The notes beneath the pieces are model-generated. The model was not told the origin of the DNA. It saw only the letters and a list, made by a program, of their open reading frames with translations, and ran no database searches. Shown one piece after another: positions 31,695 to 32,145 of a stretch of DNA of 32,145 nucleotides (the stretch's first letter is position 1; each line of letters starts with the position of its first letter). Source of the DNA: LH-M37 sp032251315 (GTDB lineage Bacteria > Pseudomonadota > Gammaproteobacteria > SZUA-229); assembly GCA_032251315.1 (NCBI GenBank), contig JAVVEE010000025.1, positions 1-32,145 of the forward strand, given 5' to 3'. Made by a program: the position numbers and the translations under genes.

Positions 31695-32145
31695 ATGAAA
31701 GTTTATCAACCCAAAGTCGAAATCACGCTGATCAAAGTCGTGCAGCGCGACCGCAAAAGAACCAAAGTGGCTACCGGTCCGCAGAGCGTGATTGATTTAA
31801 CGCCCATGCTGTCCGAAGGCAGTGTGGTGCGCTTCAGCCGCGGCGTGAGCCAGCCGGCGGGCGTATTCTCGGTCGACTTCCCGGACAGGGCCATGGCGCA
31901 ATCAGGTGACAGCCTGTATTCAATGATTGAGCCCATGGATATGATCGAGATCCGCATGGCACGTGAGCCGCACCTGTATGCCACGCTGCCGGTCGTTTTC
32001 CGGGGCTTCGTTAGCAGCATCAAGCGCAGCCAGAAAATCGGCGGTGACGGCAAGCCGCTACGCCGGGTGGCCGTTTCCGGTCGGGACTGGGGCGGACTGA
32101 TGCAGGCTATCCAGGTCTTTTACAAGAAAGACTATGCCGTCGGTC
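31695..32145 (+). CDS. Phage baseplate hub-like protein, truncated by the window end
   Basis: An open frame starts at ATG 31695 with GGAG 7 nt upstream and runs 150 codons to the window edge with no stop. It reads MKVYQPKVEITLIKVVQRDR, then DLTPMLSEGSVVRFSRGVSQPAGVFSVDFPDR, PMDMIEIRMAREP, VVFRGFVSSIKRSQKIGGDG and RRVAVSGRDWGGLMQAIQVFY. This is the beta-rich pattern of baseplate hub proteins (XkdQ or T4 gp27-like): 'the axis, the frame limit and the local rotated frame' type segments such as GRDWGGLM. Following the XkdP-like gene it matches the usual hub gene order. The C-terminal half is outside the window. Confidence 0.6.
   Translation, partial: MKVYQPKVEITLIKVVQRDRKRTKVATGPQSVIDLTPMLSEGSVVRFSRGVSQPAGVFSVDFPDRAMAQSGDSLYSMIEPMDMIEIRMAREPHLYATLPVVFRGFVSSIKRSQKIGGDGKPLRRVAVSGRDWGGLMQAIQVFYKKDYAVG

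Overview
The window looks like a gammaproteobacterial chromosome. Gene order and protein families (ridA-recG, ubiC, tusA, rmuC, a Do-type protease, moaDEC-mutY) are typical of that class. The intergenic spacers carry many short dispersed repeats of the kind common in environmental gammaproteobacteria. Genus cannot be read from the sequence.

Layout. (1) 1-8445, housekeeping: a secreted cytochrome c'-like protein, mobB, ridA-recG, a membrane hybrid histidine kinase, ubiC, a small terminal-inverted-repeat element at the end of a cyclophilin gene, then a tusA-TetR operon read leftward. (2) 8446-18361, signalling and envelope: rmuC, an AI-2E/PerM-type permease, a DUF3565 protein, a chemotaxis transducer, an OmpR-type regulator, a 1059-residue soluble hybrid kinase (REC-GAF-PAS-kinase-REC) and, divergent from it, a REC-Hpt protein. 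Neither hybrid kinase carries its own Hpt domain, so the REC-Hpt protein is the obvious phosphorelay partner. (3) 18362-23521: an FKBP isomerase divergent from a DegP/DegQ-type protease, moaD-moaE-moaC-mutY, and tRNA-Phe(GAA) with a good promoter. (4) 23522-32145, an integrated phage-like element starting at the 3' end of tRNA-Phe: a tyrosine integrase, an unrecognised protein overlapping it, an excisionase-like small protein, a 59-residue ORF, a replication initiator/loader-like protein, a DnaB helicase split by a one-base frameshift, several unrecognised small helical or zinc-binding proteins, then a baseplate/tail-hub pair running off the window edge. No terminase, portal or capsid gene lies between the replication and baseplate genes.

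The strongest items for follow-up are: the phage-like element (unusual early-to-baseplate order, frameshifted dnaB, an inverted-repeat cluster next to the attachment tRNA, tandem repeats inside the initiator gene, phased 9-bp repeats and a possible Shine-Dalgarno-masking hairpin upstream of the excisionase-like gene); the repeat elements that sit on or next to gene ends and starts; and the three-protein phosphorelay.

All functional calls rest on reading motifs and gene context by eye. No database search was run.
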